A DNA stretch of 64,000 bases from Rhodococcus sp. Leaf278 (lineage in GTDB: Bacteria > Actinomycetota > Actinomycetes > Mycobacteriales > Mycobacteriaceae): the NCBI RefSeq assembly GCF_001426085.1, contig NZ_LMRR01000012.1, positions 127,318 through 191,317 of the forward strand, in the 5' to 3' direction. A program made the translations under genes and the position numbers. A model generated the notes under the pieces. That model had not been told where the DNA came from, searched no databases, and saw nothing but the letters and a program-made list of their open reading frames with translations. This document shows, in pieces, positions 37,977 through 49,964 of the stretch. The first letter of the stretch is position 1. The number at the start of each line of letters is the position of its first letter.

Positions 37977-38902
37977 CGCAACCGGTTGTGCACGCTCACG
38001 CGTGGATGCCGTCGTCGCCGTGCAGCGACGGCTGTCTACCCAAGAATCCGCCGACAGTGGGACGGATCGTTCTTGCCCTCCGGATCGTGCTGGCACTGAT
38101 TGCGTTCGGAGTGCTGCCGGTGCTGGTCGTCCTCGGAGTGCCCTTTCCCGGGGTTCGCCGTTCGCTGACCCGGATCGGTGCTCGCACCCTGCTGTTCGCC
38201 ATCGGTATCGACCTGACCGTGCTCGATGCTCGCTCCGATCGGGAAAGATCCAGAACTGCCGCCGGTGCACTGCACGTTGCGGGACACATCTCCTGGACCG
38301 ACGTCGTGGTGCTCACCGCGGTACAGCCGTCGACCTTCGTCGCGCGTGCCGACCTGGTGGACTGGCCGCTGCTCGGCCACCTCGCGCGGGCCATGAAGGT
38401 GCTCCCCATCGATCGCGCTCGGCTGCGAGAGCTGCCCGGCGTCGTCGACCAGGTGGCCGAGCGGGTTCGAGCAGGCGGATCGGTCGTCGTGTTCCCCGAG
38501 GCCACCACCTGGTGTGGGCGGGCCTACGGCTCGCTGCGGCCGGCGTTGTTACAGGCGGCCATCGATTCCGAAACCTGGGTGCAGCCGATCCGGTTGCGGT
38601 ACCTCGATGGGACGGGAGAGCAGACCACGGCGACCTGCTTCGTCGGCGACGAGACCATCGGCGCGTCCATCGGCCGGATCTTTCGACTCGGAGGACTGCG
38701 GGCAGAAGTGGAGTTCACGGCACCCGAGGCACCCGGCAGCGACCGTCGCGACCTCGCTCGCCGCTGTGAGGTGGCGATTCGTCGCGACGCCGGAGTGGAG
38801 CCCGCGGAACGACCCCGGAAGGACGTGTACGACCCCACGGTGCACGAGGTGATGACAGAAGCCGAGCGCAGCCCGAGTGCCCCGACGGTTGCGGCAGCCT
38901 GA
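37973..38902 (+). CDS. PlsC/OlsA-like 1-acylglycerol-3-phosphate O-acyltransferase
   Basis: A 309-residue membrane acyltransferase. A hydrophobic helix lies at about 32-57. The HX4D motif is GHISWTDVV, and FVARADLVDWPLLG is the second acceptor motif. VVFPEATTWCGR stands in place of the usual FPEGT, with Ala for Gly. It could acylate lysophosphatidate or lyso-ornithine lipid. The start ATG overlaps the preceding gene by four bases. A terminator follows. Confidence 0.82.
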   Translation: MTQPVVHAHAWMPSSPCSDGCLPKNPPTVGRIVLALRIVLALIAFGVLPVLVVLGVPFPGVRRSLTRIGARTLLFAIGIDLTVLDARSDRERSRTAAGALHVAGHISWTDVVVLTAVQPSTFVARADLVDWPLLGHLARAMKVLPIDRARLRELPGVVDQVAERVRAGGSVVVFPEATTWCGRAYGSLRPALLQAAIDSETWVQPIRLRYLDGTGEQTTATCFVGDETIGASIGRIFRLGGLRAEVEFTAPEAPGSDRRDLARRCEVAIRRDAGVEPAERPRKDVYDPTVHEVMTEAERSPSAPTVAAA

Positions 38903-38921
38903 CCGAGGCGTCGACCGACGT

Positions 38922-38958
38922 GAGTGCGGACCCGCCTCGCGCAGGTAGGTCCGCACTC
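38922..38958. terminator. Terminator after the acyltransferase pair
   Basis: GAGTGCGGACC and GGTCCGCACTC make a perfect 11-bp stem 19 nt after the stop, with a 15-nt loop. Confidence 0.7.
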
Positions 38959-38985
38959 CGGGCAGCGGGTATCGTCTAGCCTGTT

Positions 38986-40224
38986 ATGCCTTCTGTGCGC
39001 AGTACGACTGCTACCGTCCCGTCTCGGCCACCGGTGTACCTCGATCACGCAGCAACGACCCCGATGTTGCCGAGCGCGATCGAGGCGATGAACTCTGTGT
39101 TCACCACGGTCGGCAATGCGTCCTCGCTGCACACGTCCGGCCGATCGGCCCGCCGGCGAGTGGAGGAGTCCCGCGAATCGATAGCCGCAGACCTCGGCGC
39201 ACGCCCGTCCGAAGTGATCTTCACCTCCGGGGGCACCGAAAGTGACAACCTCGCCGTCAAGGGAATCTTCGCAGCTCGTCGAGACTCCGACGCCAACCTG
39301 ACCAGAATCATCGCCAGCTCCGTCGAACATCACGCGGTGCTCGACGCGGTGGAGTGGCTCGTTGCGCACGAGGGTGCGAGTGTCACGTGGCTCCCGGTGG
39401 ATGCCGACGGCCGAGTGACTCCGGACGTACTGCGCGCCGAACTCGCCCTGCACGCAGACGAGACCGCCTTGGTCACGATCATGTGGGCCAACAACGAAAT
39501 CGGTACCATCATGCCGATCACCGAGTTGGCCGGCGTCGCTGCCGAGTACGGCGTCCCGATGCACAGCGACGCGATTCAGGCCGTGCCGCATCTGCCCGTC
39601 GGTTTCGCGGACAGCGGCCTGTCTGCGCTGAGCATCGCCGCACACAAGTTCGGCGGACCCCAGGGCGTCGGCGCTCTGCTGCTGGGTCGTCAGGTTGCGT
39701 GCGTTCCCTTGTTCCACGGCGGTGGCCACGAGCGAGACGTACGTTCTGGCACTCCGGACACCGCGGGCGTCGTCGCGATGGCGGCTGCGCTGAGGTCGAC
39801 CACACAGAATGCGTCTCGTCACCGTGCCGAGCTGAGTGCATTGCGTGATCGGCTGATCGCAGGAATTCGAGACATCGTTCCGGACGTCATCCTCAATGGT
39901 CCCGAGGGTGACGACCGGCTGGCGGGAAACGTCCATTTCACATTTCCCGGCTGTGAGGGCGATTCTCTGTTGATGCTGCTCGACGCAGCGGGAATAGAAT
40001 GCTCGACGGGCTCCGCGTGTACCGCGGGCGTGGCCAGTGCCAGTCATGTGCTGATCGCGCTCGGCCTCGATCCCGGCGTCGCTCGTGGATCGTTGCGGTT
40101 CTCCCTTGGGGCCGGATCGTCCGATACAGACATCACCACTGTGCTTGCGGCCCTGCCGCAGGTCGTCGAACGTGCTCGTGCCGCCGGATTGGCCGGCGTC
40201 GGAGCTCGAGGAGGAAATCGCTGA
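38986..40224 (+). CDS. Cysteine desulfurase (IscS/NifS family)
   Basis: A 412-residue PLP enzyme that strips sulfur from cysteine. [11 protein letters not shown] opens the fold. SVEHHAVL holds the PLP-stacking His, and AHKFGGPQG places PLP on Lys221. The mobile loop [10 protein letters not shown] has the acceptor Cys345. It is joined to mnmA by TGATG (1-nt overlap), so it probably supplies the sulfur for tRNA 2-thiouridine. The recalled orthologue is Rv3025c. The ATG at 38986 is close to a TAGCCT hexamer, so the exact start is not certain. Confidence 0.92.
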   Translation: MPSVRSTTATVPSRPPVYLDHAATTPMLPSAIEAMNSVFTTVGNASSLHTSGRSARRRVEESRESIAADLGARPSEVIFTSGGTESDNLAVKGIFAARRDSDANLTRIIASSVEHHAVLDAVEWLVAHEGASVTWLPVDADGRVTPDVLRAELALHADETALVTIMWANNEIGTIMPITELAGVAAEYGVPMHSDAIQAVPHLPVGFADSGLSALSIAAHKFGGPQGVGALLLGRQVACVPLFHGGGHERDVRSGTPDTAGVVAMAAALRSTTQNASRHRAELSALRDRLIAGIRDIVPDVILNGPEGDDRLAGNVHFTFPGCEGDSLLMLLDAAGIECSTGSACTAGVASASHVLIALGLDPGVARGSLRFSLGAGSSDTDITTVLAALPQVVERARAAGLAGVGARGGNR

Positions 40225-41312
40225 TGCGTGTTCTGGCTGCTATGAGCGGGGGAGTCGACTCGGCGGTGGCCGCGGCTCGTGCCGTGGACGAAGGCCACGA
40301 TGTCGTCGGCGTGCACCTGGCACTGTCTACCGCTCCCGGTGCGCTTCGCACCGGTTCGCGCGGCTGCTGCTCGAAAGAGGACGCCGGTGACGCTCGTCGG
40401 GCCGCCGACGTACTCGGAATACCCTTCTACGTCTGGGACTTCGCCGATCGCTTCAAAGAAGACGTCATCGACGACTTCGTGGCGTCGTATGCAGCGGGTG
40501 AAACTCCCAACCCGTGCCTCCGGTGCAACGAGAAGATCAAGTTCTCCGCGCTGGCAGACCGCGCTCTTGCGCTGGGCTTCGACGCCGTCGCTACCGGACA
40601 TTATGCCCAGCTACACGACGGAGTGCTACGCCGAGCCGTGGACGCGGACAAGGACCAGTCCTACGTCTTGGCCGTGCTGAACCAGGGCCAACTCTCGCGT
40701 GCGATGTTCCCTATCGGCGACACTCCGAAGTCCGAGATTCGCGAGGAGGCAGCCGAGCGCGGGCTGGCCGTCGCGGACAAGCCGGACAGCCATGACATCT
40801 GCTTCATCCCCTCGGGGGACACCCGCGCCTTCCTCGGCGCGCACATCGGAGTGCGCCCGGGCAAGGTCGTCGACTCCGACACCGGAGTCGAATTGGCCGA
40901 CCACGACGGTGTGCACGGTTTCACCATCGGACAACGCAAAGGGCTCGGAGTCGAAGGGCCTGCCGCCGACGGCCGTCCGCGCTACGTCACTTCGATCGAG
41001 CCCGACAGCGGTACCGTCATGGTCGGTTCCGCTCAGAAGCTCGATGTCTGGGCCATCAGCGGAGACCGAGCGGTGTGGACCGAAGGCGTTGCCCCGACCG
41101 GTCCTATCGAGTGCATCGTCCAGGTTCGCGCGCACGGCGGGCTGACCGAGGCCGTCGCCGAGGCGGTGGGCGACGGGGTGGAGATCCAGTTGCGCGCTCC
41201 ACTCACCGGAGTGGCCAAGGGGCAGGCAGCGGTGTTGTACCGCAAGGACATTCACGGAGACATTGTCATCGGTAGCTCGACCATCTCGGGCACGCGATCC
41301 GAGCGCGAGTGA
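40224..41312 (+). CDS. mnmA: tRNA-specific 2-thiouridylase MnmA
   Basis: A 362-residue enzyme that thiolates U34 of Lys, Glu and Gln tRNAs. The ATP pyrophosphatase loop [12 protein letters not shown] includes residues 8-13. [15 protein letters not shown] carries the first catalytic Cys, and [14 protein letters not shown] the second. The C-terminal beta-barrel has [24 protein letters not shown] ribosome site lies in the 3' end of the desulfurase gene. Its stop overlaps the next gene (GTGA). Confidence 0.96.
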   Translation: MRVLAAMSGGVDSAVAAARAVDEGHDVVGVHLALSTAPGALRTGSRGCCSKEDAGDARRAADVLGIPFYVWDFADRFKEDVIDDFVASYAAGETPNPCLRCNEKIKFSALADRALALGFDAVATGHYAQLHDGVLRRAVDADKDQSYVLAVLNQGQLSRAMFPIGDTPKSEIREEAAERGLAVADKPDSHDICFIPSGDTRAFLGAHIGVRPGKVVDSDTGVELADHDGVHGFTIGQRKGLGVEGPAADGRPRYVTSIEPDSGTVMVGSAQKLDVWAISGDRAVWTEGVAPTGPIECIVQVRAHGGLTEAVAEAVGDGVEIQLRAPLTGVAKGQAAVLYRKDIHGDIVIGSSTISGTRSERE

Positions 41313-42328
41313 CCGAGAGCACTTTCGCAGGGCTCGCCACCGGCATCGGTTCCTGGCCGGGCATCGACATTCGTGAAGCTGCCGCCATCGTTCTCGGTGA
41401 GTTCGACGAGTTACCGCACATCGTCGAACTGCCCGCACGCGGACTCGGTGCCGACACGATAGGGCGCACCGGAGCCATCATGGTCGACGTGGAACTCGAC
41501 GTACGTACGTCCGGATACCGAGTCGTACCGCGTCCGATGCTTGCCGGTCGTCGGGCAAACGATTTTCTGGCCGAGGACCTCGATGTGCTCGAGGAACTGT
41601 GGGAGGTCTCGGGGCTTCGGGGCAGCGGCCGCACGATCAAGGTCCAGGCCGCGGGACCGTTCACGATGGCAGCTCAGGTCGAACTTCGGCACGGGCATCG
41701 GGCGTTGACCGACCGCGGTGCCGTCCGGCACTTCACCGAAGCCCTCGGTGAGGGACTGCGGCTGCACTGCGCGGAAGTGGCGCGTCGGCTCGGCGTCGAC
41801 GTCGTGGTTCAGCTCGACGAACCCAGCCTCGCAGCCGTTCTGGCCGGGAGCCTGACGGGAATCACCGGGCTCGATACAGTGCGTCCGGTCCCCGAACCGG
41901 ACGCACTGGAACTGCTCGACGTCCTCATGGAGACCGTTGCACTCCCAGTTGTGGTGCACTGCTGCGATTCCGACGTCCCCTTCGATCTGCTTCGCCGTTC
42001 ACGAGCCGCTGCGGTCGCCGTGGATGCGGCCGGACTGCGCCGCACCGACTTCGACGGGATCGGCGAGTTGCTTCAAACAGGAAAGACGCTGATGCTCGGC
42101 TTGATTCCAGCGCAAGACCCCGAGCGGCCCAGGGGTTGGCGGGAACTGGCGGAGCCGGGCGTGACCTTGATCGATCGCCTCGGGTTCGATCGTTCGGTGC
42201 TCGCCTCCCAGATCTCGGTGACGCCCAGTTGCGGTCTGGCCGGCAGCACGCCGGAGTGGGCCCGTCGCGCAACAGGACTCGCCCGCGACGTGGCCGCGGC
42301 ATTCGCCGACTCTCCCGATTCGTTGTGA
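41309..42328 (+). CDS. Cobalamin-independent methionine synthase-like protein (MetE C-terminal-type)
   Basis: The 339-residue single-domain protein resembles the C-terminal barrel of MetE. TGIGSWPG opens it; [10 protein letters not shown] and [15 protein letters not shown] contain His and Cys positions that bind zinc in MetE. It lacks the N-terminal MetE half. The methyl donor and acceptor are unknown. Coupling to mnmA (GTGA overlap) is notable and matches the recalled Rv3015c neighbourhood. Confidence 0.83.
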   Translation: MTESTFAGLATGIGSWPGIDIREAAAIVLGEFDELPHIVELPARGLGADTIGRTGAIMVDVELDVRTSGYRVVPRPMLAGRRANDFLAEDLDVLEELWEVSGLRGSGRTIKVQAAGPFTMAAQVELRHGHRALTDRGAVRHFTEALGEGLRLHCAEVARRLGVDVVVQLDEPSLAAVLAGSLTGITGLDTVRPVPEPDALELLDVLMETVALPVVVHCCDSDVPFDLLRRSRAAAVAVDAAGLRRTDFDGIGELLQTGKTLMLGLIPAQDPERPRGWRELAEPGVTLIDRLGFDRSVLASQISVTPSCGLAGSTPEWARRATGLARDVAAAFADSPDSL

Positions 42329-42461
42329 GATAACACAGTCGCCTCGGGTGACCGTGCACAGACTCCATGGCCTCGAGCCCCACGAGTATTGGGACGTCGA
42401 ACAGGTGTGACACTATTCACAGGGCCGTCGGGGGTCTATCGAATCGGTGGGAGTTCGGAAC

Positions 42462-43649
42462 ATGGCATCAGGCGGTCGCGACTTCGATGAGGTCGCCTCC
42501 ATCCGACGTTCCGGCAGACACCGCCGAGGTGTGCTGGCCAAACTCGCTGCCGCCACCTCCGACTGGTACCGAGCGCCGCACGATTTCGAGTGGATTCTGA
42601 ACCACAGATCCACCCGCCCGCTGACCGGAATCATTCGCGCAGTTTTCGGCACGGCAACGATGATGTACGCCCTGACGTCGATCCTGATGCTCTTCAGTGA
42701 CCTGGGGCCGCGCGGAACGACTGCGATCGGCTGGGTCGCGCTGGTGCTCGCGATCCAGGTGGCCGTCGCCGCTCGGTGTGTGCTCGGGCCGATCCCGGGA
42801 AAGAAGTGGTTCATCGGCTTTCTCGCCTTCGGCGACATCCTCACGACCTCGGTGTTGATTCTGTACGACCCCATCGCCTCACTCATCGGAACAGTGCTGT
42901 TCGCCATCACGGGCGCGTTGTGCACCTATTTCCTGAGTCCACGCCTGCTGGTGGCGCACCTGGTGTGGACCGCAACGTTCATCGTCGGGTTCGGCATTCG
43001 CACCTTCGTGACGGTGATGCACGACGGTGTGGGATACATCGACGGGCCCGCTGTCGCGACCGCCACGGTGGTGTTGCTCCTGGCAACCGTAGGCGTGCCG
43101 GTGTTCGCTCAGGTTGCGTGGACCACGCTGTCCAACGATGCCAAGCGTTCCGTCCTCGATCCACTGACCGGGGTGTACAACCGTCGAGGCATCGACAGCG
43201 AACTGTTGGATCTGTGGCAGCAGGCCCAGAAGCGAGAATTGTCGATGGCATTCCTGGTCGTCGACATCGACAAGTTCAAATCCGTCAACGACCGATTCGG
43301 GCACAGCCGCGGCGACGATGTGATCGTTCGAGTCGCCGACCGACTGCGCCGCTTGGTTCGGCACCAGGGTGGAGTGCTCGCCCGAACCGGTGGCGAAGAA
43401 TTTCTCGTCGCGCTGGCCGGTGACGCGCGGGCAATGGTCGATCTCGGCTTCGACATCGTCCGGGTGCTCTGCGACGCGCGTGACGACATCCCCGTCACCG
43501 TCAGTGTCGGAATGGCTTTGCTCCGCGACGACTCGGCTCTGTGGGACGTGGGAACATCGGTGGTCGGGAGAGCGGCGCGTACGGCGGACGCCGCCATGTA
43601 CCGGTCCAAGCAGTCCGGCGGAAACAGTCTGGTGATCGACGAGATCTGA
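42462..43649 (+). CDS. Membrane-bound GGDEF diguanylate cyclase
   Basis: The 395-residue protein has about six membrane helices (residues 60-220) and a C-terminal GGDEF domain. DPLTGVYNRRGID begins the domain, FLVVDIDKFKSVNDRFGHSRGDDVI binds metal and GTP, and RTGGEEFLVAL is the active loop. The active-site signature GGEEF is intact, so c-di-GMP synthesis is expected. No RxxD inhibitory site is present before it. The ATG at 42462 follows GTGGGAG; a GTG at 42447 lacks a ribosome site. Confidence 0.9.
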   Translation: MASGGRDFDEVASIRRSGRHRRGVLAKLAAATSDWYRAPHDFEWILNHRSTRPLTGIIRAVFGTATMMYALTSILMLFSDLGPRGTTAIGWVALVLAIQVAVAARCVLGPIPGKKWFIGFLAFGDILTTSVLILYDPIASLIGTVLFAITGALCTYFLSPRLLVAHLVWTATFIVGFGIRTFVTVMHDGVGYIDGPAVATATVVLLLATVGVPVFAQVAWTTLSNDAKRSVLDPLTGVYNRRGIDSELLDLWQQAQKRELSMAFLVVDIDKFKSVNDRFGHSRGDDVIVRVADRLRRLVRHQGGVLARTGGEEFLVALAGDARAMVDLGFDIVRVLCDARDDIPVTVSVGMALLRDDSALWDVGTSVVGRAARTADAAMYRSKQSGGNSLVIDEI

Positions 43650-43715
43650 GTTCGCACTGTGCCCGTGGCTCGGTGCGCCGGCGTGCTCGCCCGAGGCCTC
43701 TGCGATGATCGTCGG

Positions 43716-46104
<2,389 letters not shown>

Positions 46105-46119
46105 CCCGAAGCGGCAGCG

Positions 46120-46770
46120 TCAGTTCAGCACGGTGGCCACGATGCCCGCGAGGTAACCGAGCCGGGCCACCTCCGACGGTCGAAACTCCGGGCCACCCGG
46201 CCTTCCCAGCATGAGGACGGTGCCGGTGTTTCCCAGCGGAGCGACGGCGATCTGGGTGTCCATGTCGCGCCACACCTGTGGAACCCAGTCTGCATCTGCG
46301 TCCAGCGCAGCGGGGGCCGCCAGGGGGAACCACGGCAGCTCGGCGGCGTGGGTCTCGGGTGCTCCGGAGCTACCCACCAGACGGAAGGGGCCGTGCGCAT
46401 TGGTGGCCACCACAGTGCTCCACCCCACCCGTAGAACCCGAGGGGCACCGTCGACCAACACCTGCAATCGGTCGTCGGATGCAGCGGCGACGCGATCGAT
46501 CAATTCCAGCTCTCGGTGGGTGTCGAGGACGCCGGTGTACGGCCGGATGGAATCGACGCGGACATCGTCGAGGTTTTCGGCGGCGGTGATAAGCGTGTCG
46601 GGAAGCGAACCGGGCGCGACCTCGACCACCAGATCGTCCACCGCGTATCCGTCACCGCGTTCGATGACGTCGAGGGAGAGAATGTCTGCGCCGACCGAAC
46701 CCAGCGCGACGGCCAACGATCCGAGACTGCCCGGCCGGTCCGGTAGTTGAACGCGGAGCAGGTAGGACAT
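46120..46770 (-). CDS. ACT-domain protein, Rv3013-like
   Basis: The 216-residue protein begins with an ACT domain (YLLRVQLPDRPGSLGSLAVALG) followed by a second ACT-like segment to about 90. The C-terminal half has no recognised motif. ACT domains bind amino acids; the ligand here is unknown. The ATG at 46770 follows GAAAGGGAGCGTGAC. A longer frame upstream is disregarded. It converges with ligA across 15 bp. Confidence 0.82.
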   Translation of the reverse strand: MSYLLRVQLPDRPGSLGSLAVALGSVGADILSLDVIERGDGYAVDDLVVEVAPGSLPDTLITAAENLDDVRVDSIRPYTGVLDTHRELELIDRVAAASDDRLQVLVDGAPRVLRVGWSTVVATNAHGPFRLVGSSGAPETHAAELPWFPLAAPAALDADADWVPQVWRDMDTQIAVAPLGNTGTVLMLGRPGGPEFRPSEVARLGYLAGIVATVLN

Positions 46771-47069
46771 GTCACGCTCCCTTTCGACTTCTGGCGTACT
46801 GCGGCCACCCAGCGTCACCGTTGCTGACGGGTGGAGGGAACTTGTGCACCCCGGCGCGAGCAATCCTTGCATCTTCGACCTGTGCGGCACGTCCCGCAAC
46901 GCGGGCAGTGACAATTCTGACACCCGGAGCGCCGACGAGGAGTGCGTGCAGCCTGCGCGACGTGCCGCACTAGGCTGGACTGCGTTCGCGGACCCGTTCG
47001 GTTCGCTCTGCACAACCATGGGGTCGTTTCGTCCGGCTCCACTCCTACAGTGTGAAAGGGGTCCACGCG
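46771..47069. other. Divergent intergenic region before gatC
   Basis: About 300 bp with no gene. A TAGGCT hexamer (46971-46976) could be a gatC promoter -10, giving a leader of roughly 85 nt. GAAAGGGG lies before the gatC GTG. No hairpin with a T-run was seen. Confidence 0.4.
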
Positions 47070-47369
47070 GTGCCTGACATCTCCCGCGACGAGGTCGCTC
47101 ACCTCGCCCGGCTGTCGCGCTTGGCTCTCAGCGACGCCGAACTCGACGAGTTCGCCGGTCAGCTGGATTCGATTCTTCATCACGTCAAAGCCGTGGCGGA
47201 GGTGGCTACGGACGATGTTCCGCCGACGGCCAACCCCAGCGAGATCGTCAACGTGACGCGTCCCGACACGATCGTTCCCGGGCTGACGCCGGAACAGTCG
47301 CTCGCCGGCGCACCGAATGCAGAAGAGAGCCGGTTCGCGGTGCCGCAAATTCTGGGAGAGAGCGAATGA
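47070..47369 (+). CDS. gatC: Asp/Glu-tRNA amidotransferase subunit GatC
   Basis: The 99-residue belt subunit joins GatA and Gat[41 protein letters not shown] and the C-terminal RFAVPQIL are typical. The GTG at 47070 follows GAAAGGGG. Its stop overlaps gatA by ATGA. Confidence 0.95.
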   Translation: MPDISRDEVAHLARLSRLALSDAELDEFAGQLDSILHHVKAVAEVATDDVPPTANPSEIVNVTRPDTIVPGLTPEQSLAGAPNAEESRFAVPQILGESE

Positions 47370-48838
47370 CCGACCTGACGAAGCTGGACGCGTCCGAGCT
47401 CGCCGGCCGCGTCCACGCGCGCGAGATCAGTGCAGTCGAGGTGACCCAGGCACATCTCGACCGGATTTCGGAGGTCGACGCAGACCTGCACGCGTTCCTG
47501 CATGTGGCATCGGCCGAGGCACTTTCCGCGGCGACCGACGTCGACGCAGGACTGTCTGCCGGTCGTGCGCCCGCGTCCGCGCTGGCGGGGGTCCCACTGG
47601 CACTCAAGGACGTGTTCACCACGACCGACATGCCGACCACGGCCGGCTCGAAGATTCTCGACGGCTGGATTTCGCCGTACGACGCGACGCTGACCTCGAA
47701 GCTGCGCGCAGCGGGTATCCCGGTGCTGGGCAAGACCAACATGGACGAGTTCGCGATGGGCTCGTCGACCGAGAACTCCGCGTACGGGCCGACCAAGAAC
47801 CCGTGGGACACGACCAGGATCCCCGGCGGATCGGGGGGTGGCAGCGCGGCGGCGCTCGCGTCGTACCAGGCACCGTTGGCCATCGGCACCGACACCGGCG
47901 GATCGATCCGCCAGCCGGCCGCACTGACCGGCACCGTCGGAACCAAGCCGACCTACGGCAGCGTCTCGCGCTACGGTCTGATCGCCTGCGCATCCTCTCT
48001 CGACCAGGGTGGTCCGTGCGGGCGTACGGTGCTCGACACCGCGCTGCTGCACGAGGTGATCGCCGGATACGATCCGCGGGACTCCACGTCCGTCGATACG
48101 GCAGTGCGGCCCGTGGTTGCAGCTGCCCGGGAGGGCGCTCGCGGCGACCTGTCGGGCGTCCGCGTCGGGGTCGTCAAGGAATTGCATTCCGACAGCTACC
48201 AGCCCGGTGTGATCTCGTCCTTCGATGCCGCGGTGACCACGCTCACCGAACTCGGTGCCGAGGTCGTCGAGGTCTCGTGCCCCAATTTCGTTCACGCGTT
48301 GGCCGCGTACTACTTGATTCTGCCGTCCGAGGTGTCGTCCAACCTGGCTCGATTCGACGGTATGCGATACGGCTTGCGGGCCGGTGACGACGGCAAGCAC
48401 AGCGCCGAGCAGGTCATGGCCATCACGCGCGCCGAAGGTTTCGGTCCGGAAGTCAAGCGCCGCATCATGATCGGGACGTACGCGCTCTCGGCCGGGTACT
48501 ACGACGCTTACTACGGTTCGGCTCTGAAGGTGCGCACGCTCATCGCACGCGACTTCGATGCCGCCTACGAGAAGGTCGACGTGCTGGTCTCGCCGACAAC
48601 CCCGACAACGGCATTCCCGTTGGGCGAGAAGGTGGACGATCCGATGGCGATGTACCTCAACGACCTGTGCACGCTGCCGACGAACCTCGCGGGTCACTGC
48701 GCGATGTCGGTGCCGTCGGGTCTTGCGTCCGAAGACGGTCTGCCCGTCGGACTTCAGATCATGGCTCCAGCGTTCGCGGACGAGCGGCTCTATCGCGTCG
48801 GTGCCGCCTACGAGGCCGCTCGCGGCGATCTGAGGTAA
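47366..48838 (+). CDS. gatA: Asp/Glu-tRNA amidotransferase subunit GatA
   Basis: The 490-residue amidase-signature subunit releases ammonia from glutamine for misacylated Glu-tRNA(Gln) and Asp-tRNA(Asn). The catalytic Lys lies in VPLALKDVF, and the serines in [12 protein letters not shown] and [13 protein letters not shown]-terminal segments match GatA ([27 protein letters not shown]). Translation is coupled to gatC. gatB is about 6.4 kb downstream, beyond several unrelated genes. Confidence 0.97.
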   Translation: MTDLTKLDASELAGRVHAREISAVEVTQAHLDRISEVDADLHAFLHVASAEALSAATDVDAGLSAGRAPASALAGVPLALKDVFTTTDMPTTAGSKILDGWISPYDATLTSKLRAAGIPVLGKTNMDEFAMGSSTENSAYGPTKNPWDTTRIPGGSGGGSAAALASYQAPLAIGTDTGGSIRQPAALTGTVGTKPTYGSVSRYGLIACASSLDQGGPCGRTVLDTALLHEVIAGYDPRDSTSVDTAVRPVVAAAREGARGDLSGVRVGVVKELHSDSYQPGVISSFDAAVTTLTELGAEVVEVSCPNFVHALAAYYLILPSEVSSNLARFDGMRYGLRAGDDGKHSAEQVMAITRAEGFGPEVKRRIMIGTYALSAGYYDAYYGSALKVRTLIARDFDAAYEKVDVLVSPTTPTTAFPLGEKVDDPMAMYLNDLCTLPTNLAGHCAMSVPSGLASEDGLPVGLQIMAPAFADERLYRVGAAYEAARGDLR

Positions 48839-48844
48839 TTCGCG

Positions 48845-49927
48845 GTGCTGCATCGGTGGGCTGCAGACCTGGCTCATCTACCTCTGCTGTCCGGTGCGGT
48901 GCCGACAGTCGCATTGACTGTGGCGGCGGTACTGTCACTGGCCACGATGTGTGCCGTCGTCGTGCGGGTTCGGCGCGGCTCACGGCTGGGGCCGGTGTTC
49001 GGATCACTGAGCGCCCTCGGCATGCTGGCAGCGGTATTGGTTGCAGCGGCCGTACTCACCAATCTGACCGTCACCCGGTACCCGACGGTGGCGCTCGCAC
49101 TGGGGCGTCAACCTGTCGTCCCGGTCGAGGGCCACGGCAGACTGGTCGATCTCGAGGTGCCCGGCACGGTGTCGCACTTCGATGCGCGGCCCGCGACGAT
49201 CTACCTTCCGGCCTCGTACGACGCAGGTGCAGACGACCTGCCGGTGCTGGTGCTGCTCACCGGCCAACCCGGTCACGTCGTCGACTGGATCGAGGGTGGC
49301 CGCTTGGTGCAGACGATGGACGCTTTCGCGGCCCGTCACGAGGGCGCTGCCCCCATCGTCGTCGTTGCCGATGGTCTCGGTGACACCGAGGCCAATCCGA
49401 TGTGTATGGATTCGAACCTCGGAAATGCGGCGACCTACCTTTCCGTCGATGTGCCGCACTGGGTTCGGTCGAATTTCCGGGTGTCCTCGGATCCACGAGA
49501 ATGGGCGGTCGGTGGATACTCCTACGGAGGAACCTGCGCCCTGCAGCTAGCAGTGACTGCACCGTCGGTGTATCCGACGTTTCTGGATATCTCCGGTGAG
49601 GACGAGCAACGCCGCGGCACGAGAAACGAATCGGTTGCGGCAGCATTCGGAGCGGACACCCCGGAGAACGAGGCTCGATTCGAACGAGCGACGCCACTGA
49701 ACATACTGTCCCACAACAGCTTTCCTGATTCTGCCGGTGCCTTCGTCGCAGGTTCCGACGACGAAGAATTCAGACCGCAGACCGAGAGGGTCTTCGAGGC
49801 AGCCGTGGCTGCCGGTCTCGACGCTCATTACAGCGAGCTGCCCGGCGGACACTCGATGCAGGTATGGGCTCCGGCCCTGGAGCAGGAGATGGACTGGCTC
49901 GGACAACGATGGGGGCTGCTCGACTGA
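48845..49927 (+). CDS. Membrane-anchored esterase-family alpha/beta hydrolase
   Basis: A 360-residue protein. The N-terminus has two or three hydrophobic helices (about 15-40 and 55-75), then an exported esterase domain. ATIYLPASYD starts it, GYSYGGTCALQLAV holds the nucleophile Ser, and LPGGHSMQVW the catalytic His. It resembles the esterase/mycolyltransferase-like (Ag85-type) superfamily; a mycolyl or lipid ester substrate is possible but unproven. It starts 6 nt after gatA, so it probably shares the transcript. Confidence 0.8.
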   Translation: MLHRWAADLAHLPLLSGAVPTVALTVAAVLSLATMCAVVVRVRRGSRLGPVFGSLSALGMLAAVLVAAAVLTNLTVTRYPTVALALGRQPVVPVEGHGRLVDLEVPGTVSHFDARPATIYLPASYDAGADDLPVLVLLTGQPGHVVDWIEGGRLVQTMDAFAARHEGAAPIVVVADGLGDTEANPMCMDSNLGNAATYLSVDVPHWVRSNFRVSSDPREWAVGGYSYGGTCALQLAVTAPSVYPTFLDISGEDEQRRGTRNESVAAAFGADTPENEARFERATPLNILSHNSFPDSAGAFVAGSDDEEFRPQTERVFEAAVAAGLDAHYSELPGGHSMQVWAPALEQEMDWLGQRWGLLD

Positions 49928-49964
49928 CTCCGAAGTCACCGACACCGTGACATGAGGCCGGCCG

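Noticed and set aside
47180..48877. 565-residue open frame opposite gatC-gatA
   Set aside because: Shadow of gatA, biased composition, no motif.
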